From positions 1 to 11,209 of the forward strand of contig DATDVL010000023.1 of assembly GCA_035290025.1 (NCBI GenBank): a stretch of DNA of 11,209 bases, written 5' to 3'. This stretch comes from DATDVL01 sp035290025 (lineage in GTDB: Archaea > Nanobdellota > Nanobdellia > SCGC-AAA011-G17 > DATDVL01). The translations under genes and the position numbers were made by a program. Of the stretch, positions 1 through 6,525 are shown one piece after another (within the stretch, counting starts at the first letter, position 1; each line of letters begins with the position of its first letter). A model generated the notes under the pieces. It was not told the origin of the DNA and ran no database searches. It worked only from the letters and a program-made list of their open reading frames with translations.

Positions 1-2
1 CA

Positions 3-209
3 TGCACGATGCATATGTTCTGTAATATTAGAACAGGCAATACTGTTTGTGCTTCAATCCAAAGTGATCCTGCTGATGATACTTACTTCAACATAGGCGC
101 AAGTGTACAGCAAGGAAAACAAGGCTTGCAAGAAACACGGGGCATTTATGTCACAGGATCAACCTTACCACCTATTGCATTAACAGAACGCTTAAGAAGG
201 ATATTTTGA
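3..209 (+). CDS. 3' end of a hypothetical protein (5' partial)
   Basis: The reading frame is open from the left edge of the window to a TGA at 207-209, so this is probably the C-terminal part of a longer gene. An ATG at 9 is in frame but has no visible ribosome binding site, and the edge is only eight bases away. The visible 66-68 residues are soluble in character, with small polar and Gly/Thr residues, two cysteines near the start and a basic end (RLRRIF). No family is recognised. The stop lies directly against the AAAGGAG ribosome binding site of the next gene, 13 bases before its ATG, so the two are probably co-transcribed. Confidence 0.6.
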   Translation, partial: CTMHMFCNIRTGNTVCASIQSDPADDTYFNIGASVQQGKQGLQETRGIYVTGSTLPPIALTERLRRIF

Positions 210-222
210 AAGGAGTTATACC

Positions 223-627
223 ATGAGCCTATTTATCTATCGTGAACAACAAGGAGAACCGAAAAGACATTGCTATGTCGGCGTATTACCCACAGTCTCA
301 CCGAACCCCCAAAAAACAGCACTTGGGAGTGCACTGCAAGTTTTTGATATTGTTGAAGATGTACTTGCTGCGCAGGCATTACCTGTTGCTGGACGAGCAA
401 TGTTAGCACCTGTTCGGAACAATCATGTCTTATATACTTCTCGTGATAGCACACCCGATGATATTGATGTTACTGCTGAATGTAAACCTCACCCCAAAAA
501 CCCCCTTGCTTTAGAACGAACTGTGACACTTAGATCACCGCGCGTCTTAGATTCTGCCACTTTAGATACTGTACTTGCAGCATTACAAGAACATGATAAC
601 AACACCAGTCAAGCTATCGTCTTATAA
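223..627 (+). CDS. hypothetical protein, 134 aa
   Basis: This is a complete small gene with a strong ribosome binding site (AAAGGAG at 209-215, seven bases before the ATG). The product looks soluble and has no signal peptide or clear membrane segment. Residues 35-63 form a hydrophobic, Ala/Leu-rich helical stretch, and the C-terminal 25 residues (DSATLDTVLAALQEHD region) look like an amphipathic helix. No family is recognised. It follows the cut upstream gene closely and probably ends that operon, because the next gene has its own promoter after a 75-base gap with inverted repeats. Codons use more T at third positions than EF-1A or the kinase. Confidence 0.7.
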   Translation: MSLFIYREQQGEPKRHCYVGVLPTVSPNPQKTALGSALQVFDIVEDVLAAQALPVAGRAMLAPVRNNHVLYTSRDSTPDDIDVTAECKPHPKNPLALERTVTLRSPRVLDSATLDTVLAALQEHDNNTSQAIVL

Positions 628-629
628 TC

Positions 630-654
630 TTCTTAAGAAACTACTTAATAGTAG
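630..654. promoter_or_regulatory. paired inverted repeats upstream of the RHH-kinase operon (candidate operator)
   Basis: Two symmetric elements lie next to each other. TTCTTAAGAA at 630-639 is a perfect 10-bp palindrome. CTACT/AGTAG around a TAAT centre (641-654) is a perfect 5-bp inverted repeat. They end 14 bases before the TATA box at 669-676. Ribbon-helix-helix proteins often repress their own operons through short repeats near the promoter, and the first gene here encodes such a protein, so an operator is a reasonable inference. A hairpin that helps end the upstream transcript is the alternative. Confidence 0.4.
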
Positions 655-668
655 TACATTTCATAACA

Positions 669-676
669 TTTAAATA
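669..676 (+). promoter_or_regulatory. archaeal TATA box for the RHH-kinase operon
   Basis: TTTAAATA is centred about 30 bases before the ATG at 703. With the usual archaeal spacing of about 26 bases from box centre to start site, the transcript begins only a few bases before the ATG. No SD-like sequence precedes that ATG, which fits a leaderless or nearly leaderless mRNA. Confidence 0.6.
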
Positions 677-702
677 GGACATCCGACATTATCCTACCTA
701 GT

Positions 703-843
703 ATGAAACACAAAATAAGCATCACGGTAGAGGAAAAAATCTTAGAACAACTCGAACGACACTTACAAACAGGACGCTACAGAAACACGAGCCACGCCTT
801 TGAATATGCACTACAAGAACTCCTCAAGGAGAAAAAAACATGA
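703..843 (+). CDS. ribbon-helix-helix (CopG/Arc-like) DNA-binding protein, 46 aa
   Basis: This very small gene fits the ribbon-helix-helix fold along its whole length: a short beta strand at residues 4-9 (KISITV), helix A at about 10-21 (EKILEQLERHL), a turn with G24-R-Y-R-N-T-S, and helix B at about 29-44 (SHAFEYALQELLKE). The G-x-Y-x-N-x-S turn leading into an Ala/Leu-rich helix is typical of CopG-type regulators, which bind DNA as dimers through the paired strands. Its TGA overlaps the next ATG (ATGA at 840-843), and AAGGAG inside its 3' end is the ribosome binding site for that gene. It leads an operon with a membrane protein and a kinase, so it is probably the operon's own regulator. An antitoxin role was considered, but no toxin-like partner is visible. 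Confidence 0.85.
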   Translation: MKHKISITVEEKILEQLERHLQTGRYRNTSHAFEYALQELLKEKKT

Positions 844-1151
844 TTCCTGAAGATATTACTACAAGACTTGTACAACAAAAAGAACAAGCAAGACGGCTAA
901 ACATAATCGGAAACACTATCAACAGTTTACCCTACCTACCGTTTGCGGGTTTCATAATGACACCTATCATTCCAGCATTACACGACAGTACATTTTATGG
1001 ACCAACTACCTTTTTTATGACAGCTTTAGGCACGCTTTTATGTATAAGTCATGATATCTTAGAAGAATCACGGCGCATACGTATTAATTATGATACTAGC
1101 CTTAGCGCAGTAACTAATAATATGCAACCAAGTCCGGAGCGTGCACCATGA
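840..1151 (+). CDS. small membrane protein with two predicted transmembrane segments, 103 aa
   Basis: The start is fixed by AAGGAG (826-831), eight bases before an ATG that overlaps the upstream stop as ATGA. The N-terminal 22 residues are charged and helical. Two hydrophobic stretches follow, at about 28-47 (Pro-rich, SLPYLPFAGFIM) and 52-70 (TTFFMTALGTLLCIS), joined by a very short loop (HDS), as in a helical hairpin. The C-terminal 30 residues are polar, starting with a charged patch (EESRRIR). Both ends would face the same side, probably the cytoplasm by the positive-inside rule. No family is recognised. Its place between a DNA-binding protein and a membrane-anchored kinase suggests a partner of the kinase in the membrane. 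This is inferred from context alone. Confidence 0.75.
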   Translation: MIPEDITTRLVQQKEQARRLNIIGNTINSLPYLPFAGFIMTPIIPALHDSTFYGPTTFFMTALGTLLCISHDILEESRRIRINYDTSLSAVTNNMQPSPERAP

Positions 1152-2842
1152 CACCTCTCATGGGAACCACCACAACTATTTCCATGAGTACGACCAGCCA
1201 AGGAATGGAAGGACCTAGTTATACTCACGACTTCCAGAACTTACTTGGGATTCCCGGCTACACCACACCAAAACATGCAAGAACACGCAGAGGAACCTGG
1301 GGAGAAGTACGCGAAGCAGAAGACCCCCAAGGAAAAAAAGTAGCCATCAAAACACTACGACCAACAGCAGACGCACAACAACAATTAACAGAACGAGAAC
1401 TCACTCTAGAAAAAGCACTCCGCAACGAATCACGAGACTTAGTACCCAGCAGCCACATCGTACCTGCACGCGTAGAAGAACACAACGGAACACTTCACTT
1501 AGTCATGCCCTGGTATGAACAAACACTCGCAGCGCGCGTAGCACAAGAACGAGAAATACAACCACCCTTTGACGAGTTCCAACAACGACACTATGACCGC
1601 GCATTCTTCCAACCTCATGAACGCCCAGAAATTGCCTATGCCAAACATGCAGAAGAACAACGAAGACGATGGAGAAAAGAACAATTACCGCACTACTTAC
1701 AAGACATAGCACAAGGACTCGCCGACGTCCACACACTCCTCAAACGAGCACACGGAGACTTAAAATTAGATAACATTATGGTAGGACCTGGAGGAAAACT
1801 ACTCCTCAATGATTTAGGAACAAGCACACGTATCATCAATGAAGAGCCTAGCGCAGGAAAACGAGGAGACATCCACACACGAGCACCCGAATGCTGGAAA
1901 GGACAAAAACCAACACCACGATCAGACAGCTGGGCCTACGGAGCACTACTCTTTCAACTAGCAACAGGAAGAAACCTTCTAGAAAAGGTCATCAACGAAC
2001 CAGAAACATTCTGGCAAACAACGGAAACAGCAACGCTACAAAAAATGGTTGATGAAGAAATAAGAAATTTACCAAGAAACTTACGAGGCATCGCACGAAG
2101 AACACTCCGCGTCAACCCAGAAAAACGCTACCAAGACGGAACAGCATTAGCCGAAGCAGTAGCACAAGCAACCACAGAAGGAATCTTAGGAGCAGCAGGA
2201 AAACAAACACTCCGATGGGGTATACCCTTAACCTTAGCAGCAGGACTAACCATAGGAAGCTACAAACTAGCAACCACAGAACTAACACCACCACGAGAAC
2301 CTGCAGCAACACTCACCCCTGTTATGGGACTTGACGTACCACCTGGCATTACCTTTGAACGAGAACACGGACTAGGACTACCCGCACCTTTTTATGAAGC
2401 ATTTGCCATGCCATTCAGCGCTACTGAACGCATGAGAACACTCACGAGTAACCAAGGAACCTACCTGCTCATCAACTATACTAACACACTCAACAGCGCA
2501 GGAGCATTCTCTGGACTTAACGGCGACAAAGAAGAAGACCGATGTACAGAAGCACAAGTACAGTTATGGAAACACCACCATGGAGAACTACCTAAAAACA
2601 CATATGAAATCCCACGACACTGGGCAATCATCGCCAATAGCATCAATGAAGCACTCAAAAGTAACATTACCCAAGATGGCACTGCAGACCTAGAAAACGT
2701 CTGCACCGACGCACTTTTCGGAAGAGAACGACGACTAGCATTACAACAAGCAGCAGGAAGCAGTAACTACAAAGACTACAGAAAAGGACTAACAGAAAAC
2801 GAACAAGCATTCCTAGAACAATGGTTAACACAAATGCGGTAA
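1148..2842 (+). CDS. membrane-anchored eukaryotic-like Ser/Thr protein kinase, 564 aa
   Basis: The protein kinase fold covers about residues 40-340. Visible motifs are the glycine loop G49-T-W-G52-E-V54, the VAIK lysine K68, the probable helix-C glutamate E84, the catalytic loop H202-G-D-L-K-L-D-N209 with catalytic base D204, a DLG metal-binding motif (D222-L-G224), A246-P-E248, D260-x-W-x-x-G265 and the closing R327. All key residues are present, so it should be active. The HRD arginine is Gly, making it a non-RD kinase. Between the hinge and helix E lies a longer than usual, charged insert (about 125-180). A single membrane segment (about 356-374) separates the kinase from a 190-residue C-terminal domain, probably external, with only two cysteines (C466, C519). 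The layout resembles bacterial PASTA-type kinases, but the C-terminal domain is not recognised and has no visible PASTA repeats. The start overlaps the upstream stop (ATGA), with GGAG at 1136-1139 eight bases before it. Confidence 0.9.
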   Translation: MTPLMGTTTTISMSTTSQGMEGPSYTHDFQNLLGIPGYTTPKHARTRRGTWGEVREAEDPQGKKVAIKTLRPTADAQQQLTERELTLEKALRNESRDLVPSSHIVPARVEEHNGTLHLVMPWYEQTLAARVAQEREIQPPFDEFQQRHYDRAFFQPHERPEIAYAKHAEEQRRRWRKEQLPHYLQDIAQGLADVHTLLKRAHGDLKLDNIMVGPGGKLLLNDLGTSTRIINEEPSAGKRGDIHTRAPECWKGQKPTPRSDSWAYGALLFQLATGRNLLEKVINEPETFWQTTETATLQKMVDEEIRNLPRNLRGIARRTLRVNPEKRYQDGTALAEAVAQATTEGILGAAGKQTLRWGIPLTLAAGLTIGSYKLATTELTPPREPAATLTPVMGLDVPPGITFEREHGLGLPAPFYEAFAMPFSATERMRTLTSNQGTYLLINYTNTLNSAGAFSGLNGDKEEDRCTEAQVQLWKHHHGELPKNTYEIPRHWAIIANSINEALKSNITQDGTADLENVCTDALFGRERRLALQQAAGSSNYKDYRKGLTENEQAFLEQWLTQMR

Positions 2843-2942
2843 CCGGCTCCACTTAAAACTGTTCAATAACTACAACAAAAGAATAGGGTTATCGTGTTTA
2901 CCCTCTACATTAATAAAATCGATTATAAAGGGTAGATTCCAT

Positions 2943-2949
2943 AAAAAAA
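2943..2949 (-). terminator. T-run terminator of the AbrB-PhoU gene
   Basis: On the minus strand a run of seven T lies nine bases after the TAG stop of the AbrB-PhoU gene. Archaeal RNA polymerase stops at such T-runs without needing a hairpin. The rest of the 115-base convergent gap (2843-2957) holds no gene. On the plus strand after the kinase it has AGGGT (2885-2889), ACCCT (2900-2904) and AGGGTA (2929-2934), which could pair in two mutually exclusive ways. No T-run for the kinase transcript is visible. Confidence 0.5.
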
Positions 2950-2957
2950 CCTTTGAC

Positions 2958-3866
2958 CTATTTCATATCTAATAACAATGACAACAAAGGACTGGAAGCC
3001 AACTGTGTCAAACGAGCAACCTCACGCAAACTTGAAAGCACCACAGCATTCTTACCCTTCTTCAAACTATCTAATAACTTACCAAAATGCAGATCTTTCT
3101 TCAAAACATTTAAACGGTAAACCTTCTGGATATCACGAGAAACACACGCATCAACCAACAATAACACATACTCCTGCACCAACTGCATCAACAGACACAA
3201 ATCCTTATCAGAAGTCATACCATACTTCACTGCAAACTTGTAGGTATACTGCAAAGCATGCTGCACATGACGAACCCACGACAATAACTCCCATTCAATA
3301 ACTGTATTCTTTACTTCAGACTCACGAGCAAGCACCCGACGACAAAACAACATATACTTATCCACCTGCAAACGCAAACTATCAACCTCCTTAAGATTGT
3401 TTAATTTACCTGACTGAATATCAGTACTTACTATTTTGACTGTTTCCTCAACAATCAACAAAATACGACGAAAAATAACTGCATACTTCTGATCCGTAGG
3501 CTCTGTAATATTCTCCAAAACAATTTCATTATTTGCATGATGGACAATCTCAAAGCCTAATAATAATGCTTGACAAATAACTTTGACCTGCGGCAAAAAA
3601 GAACTGGTTACTCCAGAAAGAACAATCTTTTCAAAACCAACACGATACAAATGTGTTAATAATACTTCTAACTGATCAGCATTATCCTTCGTAACCGTAA
3701 TCGTTCCCACACGCTTCTCCTGTACTTTACTTGTTACTACTAAGGCAGTATCTGTCTCCTGAATACTTACAGTATCACCTTGCTGAAGACCCTTCTTCTT
3801 AATCCAGGCTTTAGGAAGATAGACTGTGTAGCCGTCTTGGCCTTGCTTGATTAGCTTGCGTTCCAT
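2958..3866 (-). CDS. PhoU domain protein with N-terminal AbrB/SpoVT-type DNA-binding segment, 302 aa
   Basis: Residues 1-46 match the swapped-hairpin AbrB/SpoVT fold: K-Q-G-x-D-G-Y-T-V-Y-L-P-K-A-W followed by K-G-L-x-x-G-D-T-V-S-I. Residues 50-120 form a mixed linker domain, and about 125-300 is an all-helical region of long charged helices typical of PhoU-like domains. The length of about 300 aa is normal for this archaeal architecture. Such proteins are usually called phosphate uptake regulators, but no pst transporter or phosphate gene is visible here, so the regulated process is unknown. The start is supported by GAGG (minus strand, 3878-3875) eight bases before the ATG; an in-frame stop lies just upstream. 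The gene diverges from the nine-gene operon at 3950 and shares its promoter region, making it a good candidate regulator of that operon. It converges with the kinase gene. Confidence 0.88.
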   Translation of the reverse strand: MERKLIKQGQDGYTVYLPKAWIKKKGLQQGDTVSIQETDTALVVTSKVQEKRVGTITVTKDNADQLEVLLTHLYRVGFEKIVLSGVTSSFLPQVKVICQALLLGFEIVHHANNEIVLENITEPTDQKYAVIFRRILLIVEETVKIVSTDIQSGKLNNLKEVDSLRLQVDKYMLFCRRVLARESEVKNTVIEWELLSWVRHVQHALQYTYKFAVKYGMTSDKDLCLLMQLVQEYVLLLVDACVSRDIQKVYRLNVLKKDLHFGKLLDSLKKGKNAVVLSSLREVARLTQLASSPLLSLLLDMK

Positions 3867-3884
3867 ATCATATTCCTCATATCA

Positions 3885-3907
3885 TTAATAGTAGAAACAT
3901 ATTAATA
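3885..3907. promoter_or_regulatory. divergent promoter: TTAATAGTAG element next to a symmetric TATA box
   Basis: TATTAATA at 3900-3907 is a perfect palindrome and could serve as a TATA box in both directions. Plus-strand initiation would fall near 3930, giving a leader of about 20 bases that contains the ribosome binding site GAGGTGAT. Minus-strand initiation would fall near 3878, just at the GAGG of the AbrB-PhoU gene. A second minus-strand box (TTATTATAG, about 3917-3925) is possible. TTAATAGTAG at 3885-3894 is identical to bases 645-654 upstream of the kinase operon. An 8-bp direct repeat, CATATCAT, occurs at 3864-3871 and 3878-3885. Confidence 0.45.
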
Positions 3908-3935
3908 AAGCTTTTGCTATAATAATGATTACTAA

Positions 3936-3943
3936 GAGGTGAT
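3936..3943 (+). promoter_or_regulatory. strong Shine-Dalgarno sequence GAGGTGAT
   Basis: This eight-base sequence is fully complementary to the usual archaeal 16S rRNA 3' end (AUCACCUC). It lies six bases before the ATG at 3950 and so decides that start over the in-frame ATG at 3962. It is the strongest ribosome binding site in the window and marks the first gene of the nine-gene operon. Confidence 0.75.
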
Positions 3944-3949
3944 AACAAA

Positions 3950-4399
3950 ATGAGAACTAAGATGAACAAAAAAATACTCGCCTATGGACTTGCCACCGTT
4001 GTAGGACTCGGCACTATCTGGAAAAGCGTAGAACATTATCAAGATAAAACACCAGAAGAAATAGCCTATCTTGAACAAGAAAAACCATTATTACAACAAT
4101 GGGATAAACTTGTTACACAAAGAAGCAAACTAGAAACAGAATTCAACCCAAGAATACTCAATAAGGAAAAAATGCACGTTGACGACTTAGTCACCAGAAT
4201 CTACGAGCTTAGTGAGCAAATACATGAAGTACATGACAAACTGACCCAACTAAAAAAACATCCTGGACTTGAAAAATACTTAACCAGAGCATTCAACGCG
4301 GGAGTTCTAGGAGCATTAGGGGGAATTCTCAGCATCATAGGAACTGGCGGTTTACTCTCAGCGTATTCACTCAGAAAAGTACCTGAGAAGAAGGAATGA
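3950..4399 (+). CDS. membrane protein with two transmembrane segments flanking a coiled coil, 149 aa
   Basis: This is the first gene of the nine-gene operon. A basic N-terminus (MRTKMNKK) precedes a hydrophobic segment at about 9-25. A long charged, heptad-like helical region at about 36-108 follows, probably a coiled coil, then a glycine-rich hydrophobic segment at about 115-140 (AGVLGALGGILSIIGTGG) and a basic tail (RKVPEKKE). The basic ends at both termini suggest they are cytoplasmic and the coiled coil is outside, by the positive-inside rule. If the first segment were cleaved as a signal peptide, the protein would instead be anchored by its C-terminus. No family is recognised. It is followed at once by another two-segment membrane protein, so the two probably act together at the membrane. 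Confidence 0.75.
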   Translation: MRTKMNKKILAYGLATVVGLGTIWKSVEHYQDKTPEEIAYLEQEKPLLQQWDKLVTQRSKLETEFNPRILNKEKMHVDDLVTRIYELSEQIHEVHDKLTQLKKHPGLEKYLTRAFNAGVLGALGGILSIIGTGGLLSAYSLRKVPEKKE

Positions 4400-4401
4400 C
4401 C

Positions 4402-4887
4402 ATGAAAACACTTACTGATATACTTGCACAGTATCAACACGGAGAACTCTTAAGAGAAGGAAGTGTCAGCGGAAACTACACACGACTAGAACGAGAATTA
4501 GCAATTTTAACACCAGAAGAACGCACAGAAATACTTAACGACCTCCAAGGAACACATAGAGCATTAACTGAACAATGGAACAATTATTGTGTACATCTTT
4601 TAGTTTATAGCACAGGAGGATTTTTAGCTGGATACTTTGGAATCAGATCAGCCATAGATGTAGCACAAAGTCTAACAGTAACAGGAACATCCCGCCCAGA
4701 ACAAGTAGCAGTAACACTCAGCCTCATAGGAATCAGCGTCTTCGGCATCTATAGAACTGTACAAAGGGTCCTAGAACAAAACAAGATTACCAAATTCCAA
4801 GACCATCTCGACACTGTTCAAGACAAAATACTTGATGCTCAAGAAAAAGAAGACACCATTGATTCTATCTTCGGAGGGAAAACATGA
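4402..4887 (+). CDS. membrane protein with two transmembrane segments and a C-terminal coiled coil, 161 aa
   Basis: Two starts compete. ATG at 4396 overlaps the upstream stop as ATGA, but AAGGA (4391-4395) is directly against it. ATG at 4402 has that same site six bases upstream and is preferred. The N-terminal 60 residues are charged and helical, with TPEERTEILNDLQ at about 37-49. Hydrophobic segments follow at about 62-82 (CVHLLVYSTGGFLAGYFGI) and 101-117 (QVAVTLSLIGISVFGIY), then a charged helix at about 119-153, likely a coiled coil. Both ends probably lie in the cytoplasm. No family is recognised. Its layout is roughly the inverse of its neighbour, whose coiled coil sits between the membrane segments, which suggests a membrane complex. 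The stop overlaps the next start (ATGA at 4884). Confidence 0.75.
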   Translation: MKTLTDILAQYQHGELLREGSVSGNYTRLERELAILTPEERTEILNDLQGTHRALTEQWNNYCVHLLVYSTGGFLAGYFGIRSAIDVAQSLTVTGTSRPEQVAVTLSLIGISVFGIYRTVQRVLEQNKITKFQDHLDTVQDKILDAQEKEDTIDSIFGGKT

Positions 4888-5432
4888 GAACACTCACCCC
4901 TAATGATATTCTAGAAATATCCCACAAACGAAGAGGACTATTCTATGTTAGAAAAGACCACGAAGATTTAGGACTACTTCAAGCAACTTTAGACAATATT
5001 GAATATCTTGGACGAGGCTATACAGGAAAAGGCATCACCCCTAGCGTTGAACCTTATATGTTACACCCACAATTTTTAGTAGCTATTGAACCTGACAGTG
5101 AACCAGAACATCGACATCAAGCAGACTACTACCCGGAAAAACTTGCAAGAATCAAAGCACAAGAGCAAGCAAAAAGGCGACGCTTCATTCGTGTTGTACA
5201 CTTGACCCCTTTGGAAGGAAGAATAACTCATATCACTTCTCCTGGAAGAGACTGCCACATCACCCCCACTCATACACTCATTCACAGCAATATTGGATTA
5301 CCCCTTGTCATCCATTATGAACCAGACTTTACCACCTCTGCTGACTCTGGAGAACGATTCTATGATCTAGTAAAATTCTTTCGTGATCCAGCAGGAACTA
5401 TACCAAAAGAACAAAAAATAAAATGGGAGTAA
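4884..5432 (+). CDS. hypothetical soluble protein with a His-rich segment, 182 aa
   Basis: The start overlaps the upstream stop (ATGA) and has a strong GGAGGG site five bases before it. There are no membrane segments. The N-terminus (residues 1-45) looks mixed alpha/beta, residues 84-102 are a strongly basic helix (EKLARIKAQEQAKRRRF), and residues 101-145 look beta-rich with six histidines and one cysteine in 39 residues (H106, H116, C124, H125, H130, H134, H144), including HITSP and HITPTH. This spacing could bind a metal, but it matches no motif I can name. The C-terminus is mixed and ends in KEQKIKWE. It is the first soluble product after the two membrane proteins of the operon. The function is unknown. 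Confidence 0.75.
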   Translation: MRTLTPNDILEISHKRRGLFYVRKDHEDLGLLQATLDNIEYLGRGYTGKGITPSVEPYMLHPQFLVAIEPDSEPEHRHQADYYPEKLARIKAQEQAKRRRFIRVVHLTPLEGRITHITSPGRDCHITPTHTLIHSNIGLPLVIHYEPDFTTSADSGERFYDLVKFFRDPAGTIPKEQKIKWE

Positions 5433-5437
5433 ACAAC

Positions 5438-5887
5438 ATGACCACTTATACAAACAAAGATTTCAGTAATGAAAACTATAGTAGACTAATGGCATATTTA
5501 GCAGGACAACTAACAACTATTCCAGACGAGCAATGGCAAAGACGTACTGCTGAGGACACACTTACTTTAGCAACATTATTTCAAGACGGAGACAGAAGTT
5601 ATGGTCTAGAATTAGAGAGCTTTAGAAGAAATCCCCATTTCGAGAATACTGGGATGTTTCGTATTAGGTTTTTTCCTAGCCAAAAATCAATAGATTATGA
5701 CATCTTTGAAACAGAAGTTGAAACAGAAGAAAAAATACCATTATTACAACCATTTATGGATACCCATACTCGTGTTAGTCGACGCATGAGTGAAAAAGAT
5801 GCACAGCAACGAGAGCAGTTACAACAAGCACATCGTGTAAAAGCACAAAGTTTCTTAGAAACTATTCTTGGGAAACAAGCACAATGA
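5438..5887 (+). CDS. hypothetical soluble protein, 149 aa
   Basis: The start at 5438 is chosen because GGGAG (5425-5429) lies eight bases upstream. The in-frame ATG at 5423, inside the previous gene, would use up this site and has none of its own. The N-terminal half is polar and helical, residues 72-90 form likely beta strands (MFRIRFF, SIDYDIF), residues 91-99 are very acidic (ETEVETEEK), and residues 113-147 form a charged helix rich in Gln and Arg, possibly a coiled coil. The strand-acidic-LLQPF order resembles residues 74-103 of the protein encoded at 7181, hinting at a distant relation. No family is recognised. The stop overlaps the next start (ATGA at 5884). Confidence 0.75.
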   Translation: MTTYTNKDFSNENYSRLMAYLAGQLTTIPDEQWQRRTAEDTLTLATLFQDGDRSYGLELESFRRNPHFENTGMFRIRFFPSQKSIDYDIFETEVETEEKIPLLQPFMDTHTRVSRRMSEKDAQQREQLQQAHRVKAQSFLETILGKQAQ

Positions 5888-6525
5888 ACAACCCACAAGA
5901 CTGCAATAGCATGTTTTACCTTTTGCAACAACCTGTAGACCTTGAACAATTAGAAAAAGATTCAACAGCAGAAGGATTAACATTAGAACAAGTTCAAGAC
6001 ATTATCTTAAGCGTTTCCGCAACAACCCGACCTCACGGAAGGAATTTTGACTTAGGGATACAACCACTCACCCACGATGACCTCGCAATAACGTATGATT
6101 CCTTAGCCAAGGCCACACAAGGATTCCGACAACCAGCAAAAATTCCTGCAGCTTATGTTACTCTAGGAACTATCTTAGAAAATCATCTCACCAAAACAGG
6201 CCTACTTGAACGAAGAAAAAGAAGAGATCTATATGCAGTACCTACTTGGAATCGTCTTCAGTCTATTGTACTCGAAAAAGCAGAAATTGTCAGAACCATG
6301 GCAGCAGACGGTTCTATTCCACCACTCCATGAACTAGGATTTGTTGTCGGCATTGATAGTTACCCTGCAGATGAAGAACCAAAACTTTTCTACGGATTAC
6401 ATGCAGAAGAACGAGAAGGAACATTACAACTTGTCTTTCCACAATTCGGATTTACTGACCATTACACCAAAAGAATATTCCTATCAGAATTAGTAAGCTA
6501 CACACCTATCGGAGCACTACGATGA
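5884..6525 (+). CDS. hypothetical protein, first of a tandem paralogous pair, 213 aa
   Basis: The start overlaps the upstream stop as ATGA. No good SD is visible, so translation probably depends on coupling. The product is soluble and aligns over much of its length with the next gene's product. Shared blocks are YDSL...GFR (71-82 here, 54-65 there), LLERRKxRDLY..P (107-120 in both), VVGI (154-157 here, 156-159 there) and a C-terminal ELVSYxP...LR. The basic LLERRKRRDLY block and the hydrophobic VVGI and LFYGL strands suggest a helix-rich first part and a beta-rich second part. No known family is recognised, and no catalytic motif is visible. A tandem duplication is the simplest origin, and the two products may form a heterodimer. 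Confidence 0.78.
   Translation: MNNPQDCNSMFYLLQQPVDLEQLEKDSTAEGLTLEQVQDIILSVSATTRPHGRNFDLGIQPLTHDDLAITYDSLAKATQGFRQPAKIPAAYVTLGTILENHLTKTGLLERRKRRDLYAVPTWNRLQSIVLEKAEIVRTMAADGSIPPLHELGFVVGIDSYPADEEPKLFYGLHAEEREGTLQLVFPQFGFTDHYTKRIFLSELVSYTPIGALR

Noticed and set aside
703..1151. Toxin-antitoxin pair formed by the RHH protein and its neighbour
   Set aside because: The partner is a two-segment membrane protein with no toxin-like motif (RelE, PIN, Fic), and the operon continues into a kinase. Not excluded, but unsupported.
1258..2852. Several minus-strand frames of 60-77 codons opposite the kinase gene
   Set aside because: They are hydrophobic or Ser/Cys-rich shadows made by A/C-ended codons on the plus strand, which leave the complement poor in stops. 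The kinase frame has complete motifs.
2885..2934. Mutually exclusive hairpins (AGGGT/ACCCT and TACCCT/AGGGTA) as a switch or terminator after the kinase
   Set aside because: Stems are only 5-6 bp, loops are up to 24 bases and no T-run follows on the plus strand.
2978..3301. Plus-strand frame of 107 codons opposite the AbrB-PhoU gene
   Set aside because: Thr/Pro/His-rich, with no ribosome binding site; it lies wholly opposite a recognised protein.
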